NCBI GenBank assembly: GCA_003013855.2 | Contig: PVNU02003892.1 | Span: 4,340,001 to 4,404,000 of the forward strand | Reading direction: 5' to 3' | Length of the DNA stretch: 64,000 bases | Origin: Liriodendron chinense | Taxonomy: Eukaryota > Streptophyta > Magnoliopsida > Magnoliales > Magnoliaceae | Shown here: one piece after another, positions 23,601-33,515 of the stretch | Numbering within the stretch: position 1 is the first letter of the stretch | Layout of the letters: the number at the start of each line of letters is the position of its first letter | Program-made: the position numbers and the translations under genes | Notes under the pieces: generated by a model | The model's input: the letters and a program-made list of their open reading frames with translations, nothing else | Told to the model about the DNA's origin: nothing | The model's database searches: none

Positions 23601-23799
23601 ACCCAGATCTTTCCAGTTCGGAGATTTGGTTCTAAGGCGAAATCTTGGAATTCCTGTTCGTTCATTGGATCCGAATTGGGAAGGCCCGTATCGGGTTATT
23701 AGGGTTGTGCGACCCGGTACTTATTATCTTGAAGACATGCAAGGGAAGCCTGTACGTCGCCCTTGGCACGTGGAGCATTTGCTAAGATACTACCCCTAG
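20548..23799 (+). CDS. Gypsy pol: reverse transcriptase, RNase H, integrase
   Basis: An open frame of 1083 codons, in the +1 phase relative to gag. It opens with 'DPRESALKSG', preceded by no ATG, so expression must come from the gag frame by a frameshift, or a one-base indel has split a single polyprotein. RT has 'WRMCVDYSDLNKACPKD', 'FMDAYSGYNQI' and YVDD (residue 235). RNase H has 'LFVDGSSRASGSGAG', 'SNNEAEYEAL' and 'IIHSDSQLIVNQV'. The integrase zinc finger ends in 'CDKCQRYQ'. The integrase core has Asp810, Asp870 and Glu906, giving the DD35E spacing. A tail with 'GDLVLRR' follows. All catalytic motifs are intact, which fits the young LTRs. Confidence 0.94.
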   Translation: MDPRESALKSGTPGEETVAIRLTEDDQSKIVYIGSSLNSIHREDLIRFLTEYQDVFAWSHKDMPGIDPDVIVHRLNIDPKHKPVHQRRRAFTAERQMAIKTEVEKLLAANFIKEVDYPQWVANVVLVRKANGKWRMCVDYSDLNKACPKDSFPTPRIDQLVDSTAGHALSFMDAYSGYNQIMMHPPDGQHTAFITDRGLYCYQVMPFGLKNAGATYQRLVNKIFAAQIGRNMEVYVDDMLVKSIDENDHIPDLREAFDLMRKYQMKLNPEKCAFGVSAGKFLEFMVGQRGIEANPEKIKALIEMKSPVTLKDVQRLAGRVASLNRFISRASDKCLPFFKLLRATAKSDWKWTPQCEEAFQQLKQYMSAPPILSKPVAHEQLILYLSVSSTAVSAALIREDSGVQRPVYYISRAMVDAETRYSDLEKLALALITAARKLRPYFQAHAILVPTNHPLRQVLQKPEASGRLTKWAVEISEHDISFCPRTAVKGQAVADFIAEFTYSSEDSVMTSDQTSWSLFVDGSSRASGSGAGLILVAPDGSHFQYALRFESRVSNNEAEYEALIVGLELAVVLAIQNLIIHSDSQLIVNQVLGEFETKEERMALYKSRVLILLAKLKIYKIFHIPREQNQLADSLAKLASAPESELSHSIPIEHRQHLSIDQVTPEQVISVQSSPCWMDPIILYLRDGYLPENKKAARQIQLRAARYTLQDGILLRKSFSLPYLRCLHPEEAHRVLDEVHQGACGNHPRGRSLAYKAMRQGYYWPTMKADAIEFSKKCDKCQRYQPIPRVPSERMTPVDSPWPFAQWGIDIIGPLPMGKGQNRFAIVAVDYFTKWAEAEPLTKITEKQTTKFMWRNIICRFGLPHTIITDNGTQFDNAAFDEFCDKWKIRNLRTSPYHPQANGQVEAVNKIIKHHLKTKLSECKGVWPELLPEVLWAYRTTACTSTGETPFSLAFGVDAVVPVEIQVPSYRIEQYDPASNQENIRLHLDLLEERRNASQVRVAAYQQRIARYRNAKVRPRSFQFGDLVLRRNLGIPVRSLDPNWEGPYRVIRVVRPGTYYLEDMQGKPVRRPWHVEHLLRYYP

Positions 23800-24409
23800 A
23801 TTCGATGTAGTTTATCATAACATCTTATGAATAAAGTGAAAGATATCTTTTGGCCGCTACTCCATTTATATGGACCGGAATAGCCCTGAAGAGTGCTTAC
23901 ACGTCCTCTTGGCCAATTGCCTACCTTTGGTAGGATTGAAATCATTACTAGTTGGTCGCTTCTCCATTCTCATGGACCTGAACAGCCCCGAAGAGAATGA
24001 ATACCATCTCTTGACCAACCTTCTACCCTTGGTAGAATCAAAATCTCAATCGATAGATCAGTCTATCTCAACGCGGACATGGTCTCACGACCCCCGGATT
24101 GAGTCTAATTCATTTTTTCATGAGTTAGTTACTCGCGATTGGTGAGAGGAGGAATCGCACTCCAAAATGCGAGCACCACAGCTCGTGCCCAAATTAGGGC
24201 AGCGAACGGGGTCACATCCTGATCGCGAGCAGCTTAGCTCATGCTCGAATTAAAGGGTCACATCTCTGACGAATCCATTCAAGATTAACAAGCAAAAAAT
24301 AAAAGATGAAGGGAAGAACAGCAACGAAACAGCGACACTTCCAAAAACATCTTTTCATTAATAATCAGATGATTACATATACATTTGTATAAAAGAAAAT
24401 AAAAGGAAA
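23800..24409. other. Spacer between pol and the antisense gene
   Basis: No gene is seen. A two-copy tandem repeat of about 100 bp starts near 23853 and again near 23954, sharing 'gaagag', 'tggacc.gaa.agcccc' and 'ccttggtaga'. Both the pol mRNA and the antisense gene would end here, so it holds two converging 3' ends. Confidence 0.5.
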
Positions 24410-26592
24410 TCAATCGCTAGGAGGAGCCACGCTCTCGACTTCAGGGCCCATTTCAGGAGCCCCTCCAGCCTGCGTGGCTTCGGTCACCTCGTTCTCGGCA
24501 GCAGCTTGCTCTTCTGCAGCTATGATGGTCGCGACTCGACCGAATTCCCCCATATCGAAGGATGGGATCATTCGTTGCACTACTCTCAGTGCAAAGTCTC
24601 GACCAGCATCGTATGACTCATATCGTTCATCGTCATACAACTGCGAAGTCCGGAACTCGGAAATTGCCCGAGTACCTTCCTCCGAGAGCATTTTTACAAG
24701 GGCGACTCTCTCCTCGTCCCAGTGGATCGAGTCGTCCTTAAGCTGCGCAAGAGCGGTGCGCTCCCTAGTCAGGTTGTCGTAGGCCTCCTTGAGCTGCGAC
24801 CTGGCTCCCGCGAATTGCTCCTCTAATGAGATCTTGTCCTGTCGGAAGATCTCCCTCTCTCTCTCTGCCTTCTCCTTCAGACCCGTGAGCTTCACGTAGT
24901 CTGAGTCCAAGGCCTGATACCTGTCGGTCAGGACTTGGATCTTCTCAATGAGGATCTTTTTCTCCTCATCTCTCTTCGAGATCACTGCCTCACGAGCCTT
25001 GAGCAGTTGATCTCTTCCTTGAACTGCCTTTTCCAAGGCAGTCCTCTTTCCCTCAGCCTCCTCTATCGTGCGACGGGTGGCAACGATATCACGCCTCGTT
25101 CGCAGAATAAGATCTAAACCCTGCAAAGAGATGAAAAATATAAGATTTCTGGAACGTATCAACAGGTCGAAACAGATCTTGACAAAGTCTTACCTGAACC
25201 ATCCTCATCCCCGCTTCAAGGATAAGGTTCTCAGGGCTTGGCTCGGGGAGAGAGCCGAAGGCGTGAGGCGGGACGTTCTCGAACAAGAACTTACACACAG
25301 GGTGGAGGTGGCGTGGAATCGAGTACGTCCCGCTCCCAGACGGTTGGGCAACGACCAAACCGGTCTGCTCGCGAGGTGGAGGCATGGACTCGCGAGCAGG
25401 TCCCTGCTCGGCAGCTGGGACCAGTTCCCGAGCAGGAGTTGGCTCTTGAGGCTCTGCCTGCTCTCGAGCCTTTTCAGCTGGGGGGCAGCTGGACCCCACC
25501 CCATCTGGGGAATTGTCTGCAATGTTGATCACTGGTGGCCCAGGTGCGACCACCAGTGAAGGGATAGTAGGCCCAGCTGGGGCCCCCGCCATGCTCGCGG
25601 GAAGGGCAGGCTGATCACTGCCCGCGCGGATGGAAGATTGAGACGGTTCGGCAGGGGTTCTCTTCTGTCTTTTGAAACCTGTGCCCTTCAGACGGGGCAG
25701 TAGGCCTCTCTTCTCTCCAGCCTTCGTCATTTCGACTTCTCTCCTGGATATGAGGCCTGCTGCTGCAAGTCGCGAAGGAGATAAGCAAGCCTCGATATGC
25801 CTATCTCCGACAGGCACCTTATACACTCTGACGATCTTCTCGTTGATCCCACCCTTCAAATTCGGTTTCCGCAATGCCGGGATACCTGCGAGCACAAATA
25901 ATGGTCAAACGAAGCAAAACCCTAAAAATTATTCTAAGGAAACTGCACAATACGGGATTGTGTCTACCTTCACAGAAAAACCGGGTCACTCCTGGACCCC
26001 TGGAGGAGGCAGACTCCCAGCTCCCGGAAGCATAGAACCACCGCTTCCTCCAGCCGGGATAGTTCGAGGAGGGCTTACCCAACACGAAGTTATCCCGGTG
26101 CCAGTAACATAAATAATACCAGCCTTCGCTGGATGGAGCTTTCTTCAGGCGGAACATACAGAGGAACTCCTCCGCCGTGAGTTCCCCGTTGCCAGCCTGA
26201 GCCCAAAGGGCAAAGGAGCCCAAAACCACCCTCCACCCGTTCACAATGAGTTGCCCAGGGGCAATCTTGTAACATCGTAATACATCGCGAACAAAGGGAT
26301 GGAGGGGAAGGCGTACCCCCAAGATGAGCTGGTACTCGTAAAATGCTACGCATCCTGGGGGGGGGGGGGGGGGGGGGGAGTCGGGTGTTTCTCCACCTCC
26401 GGGCAAGCGGAGAGTTACAGAGTCAGGGATTTGGTATCTCTCCCGTAGCTCAGCCAGCCGGTCCTCCGATAAAACGGAAGGATATCCGGCTGCTGTGTAT
26501 CTCCCCGCCGAAACCCTTGCACTGCTGGAGGCAGAGGACTCCGGAGTGGCATCGCCAAGGGGGACAGTAGTCTCGTCAGAGTTCCCAGCCAT
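24410..26592 (-). CDS. Three-exon antisense gene inside the gypsy element
   Basis: Reading the minus strand, exon 1 is 26592-25968, exon 2 is 25885-25194 and exon 3 is 25120-24410. The introns run GTAGAC...CTCGCAG and GTAAGA...TTTGCAG, and both junctions keep the frame. Together they give 675 codons plus stop. Exon 1 holds 'CVAFYEYQLILGVRLPLHPF', 'VLRCYKIAPGQL' and 'FRLKKAPSSEGWYYL', the pattern of the so-called gypsy-type transposase-like domain (PF04195) carried by antisense ORFs of Tat-lineage elements. It is preceded by a polyproline run coded by a G tract on the plus strand. Exon 2 is low-complexity. Exon 3 is a long charged coiled coil ending 'SVAPPSD'. No catalytic residues are known to me and the function is unknown. 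The splice model is inferred. Confidence 0.65.
26357..26379. repeat. Poly-G tract
   Basis: About 22 consecutive G on the plus strand within exon 1 of the antisense gene, where it codes for proline. Its length is prone to slippage and to sequencing error, so the exon 1 frame depends on it. Confidence 0.8.
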
Positions 26593-26741
26593 GGGGAGAT
26601 GAAAATAAAAGAAGAAGAAAAAGGAAGTATACCGAGAAAAAGAAAGATTGAGCACCGGAAGAGGAAGAAGAATGGAAAGAAAGGGTTGCAGGATTCTTTC
26701 GAAAAAACTTCTGTAGAAAATCAAAGAAATGGCGGACTCCG

Positions 26742-26751
26742 TATATTTATA
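26742..26751 (-). promoter_or_regulatory. TATA box of the antisense gene
   Basis: On the minus strand this reads TATAAATATA, about 150 bp upstream of the exon 1 ATG at 26592. No LTR promoter points this way, so the antisense gene appears to have its own promoter in the spacer before the 3' LTR. Confidence 0.55.
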
Positions 26752-27015
26752 GGCAATCATTCCGCCGTATCTGATGGCACGTGGCAGTCCCTCGTTGGAC
26801 ACAGCGCTCGAGCAGGCACGCCCATTAACTCCTCAAACACGTGGCGAGCGCCCCTTCATTTTCCATCAGCGAAAAGGCTGCGGAAAGCTGGCGCTCATTA
26901 ATTTCAGCCCATCATGAGGGGTGTCGTTCTCGATGAAGGTAGCGAGCGGTTTCGTGTGATAGTGAGCTAAGTCCTTTCCTTAAGAATTCTTGGCGGCAAG
27001 GACTTGGGGGGCATC

Positions 27016-27890
27016 TGTTATAGGCAAAATGATGGAGATAAGATTTCACGCGGAAATGCCCAAAACGTCCATTCGACTCTCGAGATTATCTGATCGAGAG
27101 TCGAATGTTGGATAGGTACGAGACGTCCATTCGACTCTCGAGATTATCTGATCGAGAGTCGAATGTTTGATAGGTGCGGGACGTCCATTCGACTCTCGAG
27201 ATCACCTGATCAAGAGTCATAGATTGAAAAATACGGAGCAGCTATTCGCAAGTCCCGAGTCTTCATAACCGATAGTCAAATACGGCAAAGCTCGATCCGC
27301 GAGCAGACCTTCTCACAAGTCGTTGAAAGACATTACACCCAAAATATGTACTTGGACTCGCGACCACATTTTAACCTGCGAGCAGCTTTACTACGGGAGT
27401 CTCCTTCCTTTTCGGAGGCCATGACTCCCAGCTACGGGCGTCTCCTTCCTTTTCGGAGGCTATGACTCCAACTATGGCTTCCGGCCGGATCCAGCTGGAT
27501 TTCAAGGGATTACCATCTAGGGGCGTGATTGTTGGAATAAATCATTGGGTTGGATCTGACTAAAAAGATAGGATCTTATCCCATGAAATCAGCGGATTCT
27601 CAGTATCGTATGCGACATCAACGGGATTTCGACATCTCACGTAACAGATTGGATTGTTTCAGATCTATATAAGGGGATGGCTCCCTTGAATAGGAGGTAC
27701 GTACTCATCATTCAATCTTGGTCCCGTTTTGCTTGGCTTCTCTTCTGTGGCCTAACTTAAGCGTCGGAGGGCTAACGGCTGGTCCCCAGCCACCCTTATT
27801 CACTGTCTTGCTTCAGGTCTGGTGGTGGAAATCCCTCCTGGAGCGAAGGAGAAAAGCCGGAGGATCTCGTTACAAAATCTGACATTAACA
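27016..27890 (+). repeat. 3' LTR of the gypsy element
   Basis: 875 bp, the same length as the 5' LTR. The visible differences are C to A near 27397, G to A near 27802 and A to G near 27881. A G-rich polypurine tract (27003-27011) precedes it. Confidence 0.97.
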
Positions 27891-28165
27891 CATAGTGATC
27901 TTTATTATTTGTCATCCAACCTATTCATAAGATCACAAAGGCATGGATGAAGGGAAAACAAAAATATCAACTTGATCCAAAACTTTTATGGCCCCTAAGA
28001 ATTTTTCAACCATAGATGTTCAATTCACGCTATTTCCTGTGGTGTGGTCCATTTGAGCCTTTGATATGCTTCTTTTTTGGGCTCAAGTCCTAAAATTATC
28101 TTTTAAAATGGATGGATGGAGTGGATGAAATACATAAATCACAGTGGACCCCATAGAGTTTACTC
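27891..28165. repeat. Remainder of the fold-back repeat interrupted by the gypsy insertion
   Basis: 'gatctttattatttgtcatccaacc', 'atggatgaagggaaaac', 'tgatccaaaacttttatgg' and 'atggatggatggagtgg' are fold-back-family blocks. They continue the 'agggcccatag' left at 17362-17374, so the gypsy element landed inside such a repeat. Confidence 0.6.
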
Positions 28166-28329
28166 AGTATGCTGCGTACTCTGTAACTCAGTTTGCTTCC
28201 CCTCCAAATTGAGAGCGAATTAGTTGTTACCAGGCTAACATCTTAGTAGTCCTTTAGCACCGTGACTACTCCTTCGGCACCGCGATTGCTTCTTCACCAC
28301 GTGCGACTGCTCCTTTAGCATGTTAGTAG

Positions 28330-28331
<2 letters not shown>

Positions 28332-28382
<51 letters not shown>

Positions 28383-28418
28383 CATGTGCACATGCACGTG
28401 CACACGAGTGTGTGTGTT
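28332..28418. repeat. Compound (TC)n(CG)n(TG/CA)n tract
   Basis: About 36 bp of TC, then about 17 bp of CG, then alternating purine-pyrimidine sequence up to about 28405, with (TG)n to 28418. The CG and CA/TG part is the classic sequence type able to adopt left-handed DNA. Confidence 0.9.
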
Positions 28419-29119
28419 AACCCTAAACTCATTATAACAATGCTTATATAACATGCACTTAAGCCAAGATTAGAAACAAAATGCACAAACTGCGTATAAC
28501 AGTTGCGCGGCCATTGGTCAACAGGCTCGATTGTTCAGTCGCCCGAACATGGCCAAATGTTCAGAGAGTCTCGGAGGAAAAACACTGACTTTCGATCGTC
28601 CGAACTCCAAATTTTGATTGCCTGACACTGTCCAAAGTAGTCCAGTGAGCAACAAACTAATCCAGGTGAATTTCAATCAACCGATCAAGGAATATCAATC
28701 GCCCAATGACCTCGAGCTGCAAATCTCTCCTCACTCCCGAGGAGGAAAACCTCATTATGAACCATTCAATCTGGCAATAATGATCTGTCAGGTATAAACA
28801 AAAAGCCATGTATATATAAACAGAGAGTTGCCATTAAATGAAAAGATATCATTCCTTCATCAGGGTGAGTTACACTCATGAATGGGGTTGATGAAAGAAA
28901 CACACCATGTGGCCCCACATACTTACCTATGGCATCCCATTTTTCCCTATGGTGTGGCCCAACTGATTTGTGGATCTGGATTATTATTGGCTCCAGGGCC
29001 AAACATCAAGAAGCGCGCCTTATGTATGGATTGGATGCCAAAGATAGCATAGTGGGGCATTGGGTGGTGTTGCGGAGAATTTCAATCTTCTCTTCATTGT
29101 AATTGTTTGCAGAGCATAA

Positions 29120-29900
29120 TGTGTTTACTCAAAATCCATTTTGAAACTCATCCTCTGGCTCGATAAAGCTTCTTTTTCTACCACAATTCTTACTCTGAGG
29201 GGGGATCGCAGCGCCATTCATAGTATGGGAAATATGGCTGGCTTGTAATGCTAGCAGATTTGAGGCGATAAAAAGGTCTTCAGCAGAAGTTATTGCCAGA
29301 GTGAGTAAATGGCTGAGTGAAGTGGGGAAATGGATTCCAATTGAAGGCCACATGTCTATGTCCCAATAGCTAACCTTGTCCTCGTCGGGGCTGGAGAAAA
29401 ACTCAGAAAAAGACCGAAGCCTTCGTGTTATCAAATGGTATCGACCAACGGGTGGATGGCTGAAGTTAAATGTTGACAGGTCAGCTCGAGACAATCCTGG
29501 CTTGGGAGGAGGGGAGGGATTTGCAGAGATGGCCAGGGGAGACTAATATTCGCTTTCCACAATTCCTGTGGGTGTGTTTCCAATACGGCGGCCGAGGCTC
29601 AGCTGTGGTAGCTAGACAGGTTAGAGATAGTGGTTCAATTGGGCCTAACAAACATTTGGATTGAATCCGATTCTAAGGTGATGGTGGTAGAAGCAATAGC
29701 CAATCCAAAAGGGCCAACCCCATGGAGCATCTAGTACCGTTTAGGGAAAATCAATCGAATGAGAGCAGTCTGCAATTTCAAAGTTTCTCATACGCTCCGA
29801 GAAGGCAACCAAGTAGCGGATGCTCTAGCTAGCTAAAATGGGTAGCAGGGGCTCTCCCAACTGCATTTATTCCAAAGGAGCAGATCTTCCTAGACTTATT
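29120..29900 (+). pseudogene. Non-LTR retrotransposon RNase H-like relic
   Basis: In broken plus-strand frames I read 'KWYRPTGGWLKLNVD', 'DNPGLGGG', 'IWIESDSKVMVEAIANPKG' and 'LREGNQVADALA'. These are the successive motifs of the plant LINE-type RNase H domain (RVT_3), with Asp and His/Asp motif remnants. Upstream, 'SRFEAIKRSSAEVIARVSKW' matches the usual preceding segment. Several frameshifts and stops make it non-functional. It probably belonged to the 3' half of a LINE. The solo LTR at 30085 lies just downstream. Confidence 0.7.
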
Positions 29901-30084
29901 AAAGGCCTCTTGACTGTGGATGCGGCAGGATTGGGGATAATTAGATTAAGATAATATCGGATGAGCAAGGTGTGGTCCTCTTAGGGAGGCTGATCACTTA
30001 GGCATAATGATGGCCCAAGAGCTACTTAGAGACAAATTTTTAGATGAGCAAGAGCATCATCCTTTTATTGTTAGTTGGAGCTCT

Positions 30085-30552
30085 TGTGAAACTTAAACTC
30101 AATGCAGAATAATCGGATCGTCTATGCATCAAATAATGGAGATTCCATACTGTAATCTTAAAGCCATACCTGATTGGGAAGACATTCCCGATGCCGCTGT
30201 GTTGCCGAGAAGAACTCTTGGTCTTCCGCACCTTACACCTTTAGGAGAACCTCTCAATGGGGACTAGGGTTTTCTCTTGTGTGTTGGTGAGGGAACCAAG
30301 ACATATATTTATAAGGAAAGAGGGCCAGAGAAACTTACCCATCACACTTCTCTCCTCTAGGGTCTCCACACCGTAGGTTTCCATATCAGGCTTAATAACC
30401 ACGTATAGGGAACATGGTTCAAGCGTCCCGCCCCAAACCTATTTATAATGATCACAACTATAGTGGGGTCCACTGAATCACTCAATCTGAATAATCCAAC
30501 GGTCATGATCTAAACCAACAATCATGTGTGGCCCACCTAATGGAGTCTTACA
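30085..30552 (-). mobile_element. Solo LTR of the 3.5-11 kb copia family
   Basis: 468 bp, matching 10625-11092 along its whole length ('gttgccgagaagaactcttg', 'catatatttata', 'cccacctaatggagtcttac'). Flanks are GCTCT (30080-30084) and ACTCT (30553-30557), a four-of-five target duplication. No internal region is present, so it arose by recombination between two LTRs. It splits the 3' part of a LINE-like sequence. Confidence 0.88.
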
Positions 30553-31007
30553 ACTCTATCTCTCTACTTCTCTATATCAGGTCTGGTAGCAACTCTTGCA
30601 ACTATTTGCTACCTTTTTTTTAAGGCATTAGAAGTTCTTTATCTATTTTATCTTTGCAGTTGGTGTCAGTTGGATGGGGGCAGGAAAGTGTGGCCCGAAG
30701 AGTTGTCCTCGCTGGTGAGGGCTGAAGCTAAAGAGGCTAGGTAGGCATCACAGTTTTGGATGATGTCCATCGCCGCTTGGGTAGTTTTTTTTTCTCTTGT
30801 TTGGTTGCTTTGATTTACCGGATGTGTCTCTGTGCTTTGATTGGTTACAGAGCGTGGCTTCGTTGTTATTTTTTTTGTGTTTGTTCTAGTTCTTGTTCTA
30901 ATTCGGTATAGGATCAATATGGTGAGGCCCAGCTCCTTTTGTAGGATCCTTGCCTCAATGCTTGTTCAGCTGATTTGCCTTTCAATAAAGTTATAGGTGG
31001 TGTGCTC

Positions 31008-31380
31008 TGGATGTGGATTGCGTCCTTCCTTAATATGTACTGGTCCAAGGAGGGCCCACCATGATGTATCTGATTATCCACGTTGTCCATCCCTTTTCTA
31101 AGATCATTTTAAACCAAGAACCCGAGAATGAGTCAAATCCAACGCTAAGATGGGCCACACCATACATGAATCTTTTCATTTAATGCTTTTTGTGCATTTA
31201 ATGCGACCAAGCTCATTATTTGGTGTGGCCCACCTGAGCGTTGGATCTGACTTATTCTTGGTAACATGGCTTAAAATGATCTTAGAAAATGGATGGATGG
31301 CATGGGTAACCAGATACATTACAGTGGGCCCTTCACGGACCAGTTTGCGTCCATATTGAGGAAGGACCAATCCGCGTTCA
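31008..31380. mobile_element. Fold-back MITE with long inverted arms
   Basis: 373 bp whose two halves are near-complete inverted copies. 'gtccttccttaatatg', 'actggtccaaggagggcccac' and 'atgtatctg' on the left are mirrored on the right by 'cagatacattacagtgggccc', 'ggaccagt' and 'catattgaggaaggac'. TGTGCTC flanks both sides (31001-31007 and 31381-31387). There is no coding. It is the clearest member of the GGGCCCACC family here and sits about 100 bp upstream of the P450 relic. Confidence 0.75.
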
Positions 31381-31486
31381 TGTGCTCCCACCTTTAACAC
31401 CTTTAAGGTTAAAAAAAAATAAATAAATAAATGATACACAAGTGGCGTTCTCGCAGGAGGAAACACGAAGCTGCATGTGAACATAT

Positions 31487-32522
31487 ATATATCTCCCGAA
31501 CATGGTAAGCATGATGGTGGGGTCCACTACCAAAATGCTAGATGGATGGAGTGGGCTTGTGGAATCAGGCATGCCAGAGATAGATGTGGAGAGAGACATC
31601 ACAAAAAATGCAGCGAGAATCATTGCCAACACTAGCATTGGGATTGGCCACCATCATGGACGTCTAGTGTTTGAGAAGCTTAAACCCATGCAAGTCATGC
31701 TCTTCAAATCCAATCGTTTGGTGGGGGTCCCATTCAGCAAGTTCATGTACCTTAACCAAACACTAGAGTTATGTAAGCTGGGGAAGGAGATCGACCATCT
31801 TCTTCTCTCCATCATAACTTCCCGAAGGGAATCGAACGTGTGCGAGCCCCGGCAGGACCTGCTGGGCCTTCTGCTCTCTGATACCCGTGTGGATGGTAGG
31901 ATCCCGAAGAAGCTGTCGGTTCAGGAGCTGGTGGACGAGTGCAAGACCTTCTTCTTCGGTGGTCATGAGACCACAGCATTGGCCGTCTCTTGGACACTAT
32001 TGCTCCTGGCCCACTATCCGGAATGGCAGAGCCTGCTGAGGGAAGAGATCATAGAGGTCACTGCAGGAGAGCCGTTGAATTTCACCATGCTTGACAAACT
32101 AGAGAAGATGGGGTGGGTCATGAATGAGTTCCTACGACTATACTCGCCGGCTCCAAATGTCCAAAGACAAGCGAGAGAAGACATCCATGTCGGTGACATC
32201 GTCATCCCTAAGGGGACCAACATGTGGATCGACATAGTTGGCATGCACCATGACCCAGCTCTGTGGGGCCCAGACGTTAATGATTTCCTGCTTGATCAAT
32301 TCAAAGATGGTCCACATGGGGGATGCAAGCATCGGATGGGGTTCCAACCGTTTGGATTTGGAGGGAGGTTGTGTGTGGGCAGGAACTTGTCCACGATAGA
32401 GTGCAAGATTGTTTTGACCCTCATCCTATCTAGATTTTCATTCACAATTTCAGCCAACTATTGTCATTCTCCAACCATCCTATCTAGATTTTCATTGACA
32501 ATTTCACCCAACAATTTCTCCT
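31487..32522 (+). pseudogene. Cytochrome P450 (CYP72 clan), truncated at both ends
   Basis: A frame runs from an upstream TGA (31478) through the ATG at 31502. It covers the C-terminal two-thirds of a plant P450: I-helix 'FFFGGHETTA', K-helix Glu209-x-x-Arg212 ('NEFLR') and heme loop 'FGFGGRLCVG' with ligand Cys291. The PERF-region motif is degraded to 'DFLLDQF'. About 150 N-terminal residues, including the membrane anchor, are missing. At the C-terminus a 36-bp segment recurs 54 bp later, and the usual final strand is lost. No intron interrupts the frame, although CYP72-clan genes usually have some, so a truncated retrocopy is possible. It would not make a working enzyme. Confidence 0.82.
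32423..32512 (+). repeat. In-frame tandem duplication in the P450 tail
   Basis: 'atcctatctagattttcatt' starts at 32423 and again at 32477. The 36-bp copies differ at about two sites. The spacing of 54 bp is 18 codons, so the frame is kept while the C-terminus is altered. Confidence 0.85.
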
Positions 32523-32759
32523 CTCATCCTTCAACACATTTACAGAAGATATTTGTGTTTTTTTTTTTTTTTTTTGACAATCGATGTTATCAATCTGAGC
32601 CATCCATTTTGATTGTTCCACTCTAGATGGATAAATTTGTATCAAGATGGCACACTGTGCAGGATCCAAGCCACCCATCACGTGTACATGTAATTACTAC
32701 AGGAAATAAGGTGTTAGAAGAAAAAATCCATTTGATAAAATATAAAATAGGAATGACGA

Positions 32760-33020
32760 TCTGTGCAATGTGTCATATTTATAGAACATCTACCCTTACA
32801 AAAGGTGGCCACACCACGATGATCATCTGGTATGAAGATCAGGCCGATCCACTCATTGAGTGGGCCACACCGGTACATGGAATCTCCATTGGCTGTCCAT
32901 GGATTTTTAGTTTGTGCCTCCACAAGGAGTAGACCAGCCTGATTTTCATACCATGCGATCATCCTCGTATTCCACCTTTTGAATGGATCGGACAGTACTG
33001 TAGATGTGATATGTTGGCGG
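32760..33020. mobile_element. Fold-back MITE
   Basis: 'acaaaaggtgg', 'gatgatc', 'tggtatgaagatcaggc' on the left are mirrored by 'gcctgattttcatacca', 'gatcatc' and 'ccaccttttg' on the right. The arms are imperfect and the ends approximate. No coding is seen. Confidence 0.5.
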
Positions 33021-33484
33021 GTAAAGAAAAGCCCGTAGGTGAACGCTGTGGCGGATGGCCTGGCGAAGAGGGCCAGCTATGGAGCCCCAGACATGTTTAG
33101 GAATTGTGGCGAGCTTCCAACCCCAATAAGGTGGGCCGTCACCCTAGATAATGTGGGGCTTGGCTATCTCAGAACGGGTAAGAAGGTTAAAACGGGAGGG
33201 GGCTGACTGTCTCATTGCTGTCACGGGTCTGTTGCAGATCTGTTGCAAACCTGGAGGACCTGTTTGGTTCGCTATCTGTTCTTTTTGGTAGGTGCCCCCG
33301 GCCTTCTTGCGATTTTCTCCGTTCAATGTCTTTCTTTCGCTGGAGTCTTTATATTACGGTGGGTATTCTCTGAGTTGGGCTATGTTTGGGTACATGATAG
33401 GTGGGCCTGCGGATTTTGTTGTGGGCCTGCCTGAAAGACAGTTGTATAGTCTCCCTCTTAAATGAATATAGATATTGCACTCAA

Positions 33485-33513
<29 letters not shown>
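33021..33513 (+). mobile_element. Likely LINE 3' tail ending in poly-A
   Basis: Non-coding sequence ends 'attgcactcaataaaaa' followed by about 28 A (33486-33513), the mark of a retroposed RNA with an AATAAA-like signal. The family is uncertain. It could instead be the 3' end of another retroposed transcript. Confidence 0.4.

Positions 33514-33515
<2 letters not shown>

Larger units (their letters stand above)
17375..27890 (+). mobile_element. Ty3/gypsy LTR retrotransposon, Tat-like lineage, complete and young
   Basis: A 10,516-bp element with 875-bp LTRs (17375-18249 and 27016-27890) and perfect CATAG duplications at 17370-17374 and 27891-27895. By eye the LTRs differ at only about three sites, so the insertion is recent. 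The order is LTR, primer site, gag-protease, RT-RNase H-integrase, an antisense gene, a G-rich polypurine tract ('gacttggggggcatc') and LTR. Integrase after RNase H places it in Ty3/gypsy. The Tat-like assignment rests on the 'TTTGGCGCCGTCTGTGGG' primer region and the antisense gene. Confidence 0.95.

Noticed and set aside
23068..23665. Minus-strand frames overlapping the gypsy integrase
   Set aside because: They are shadows of the strongly supported plus-strand pol frame.
32627..32932. 101-codon plus-strand frame after the P450 relic
   Set aside because: It overlaps a fold-back MITE and shows no protein features.
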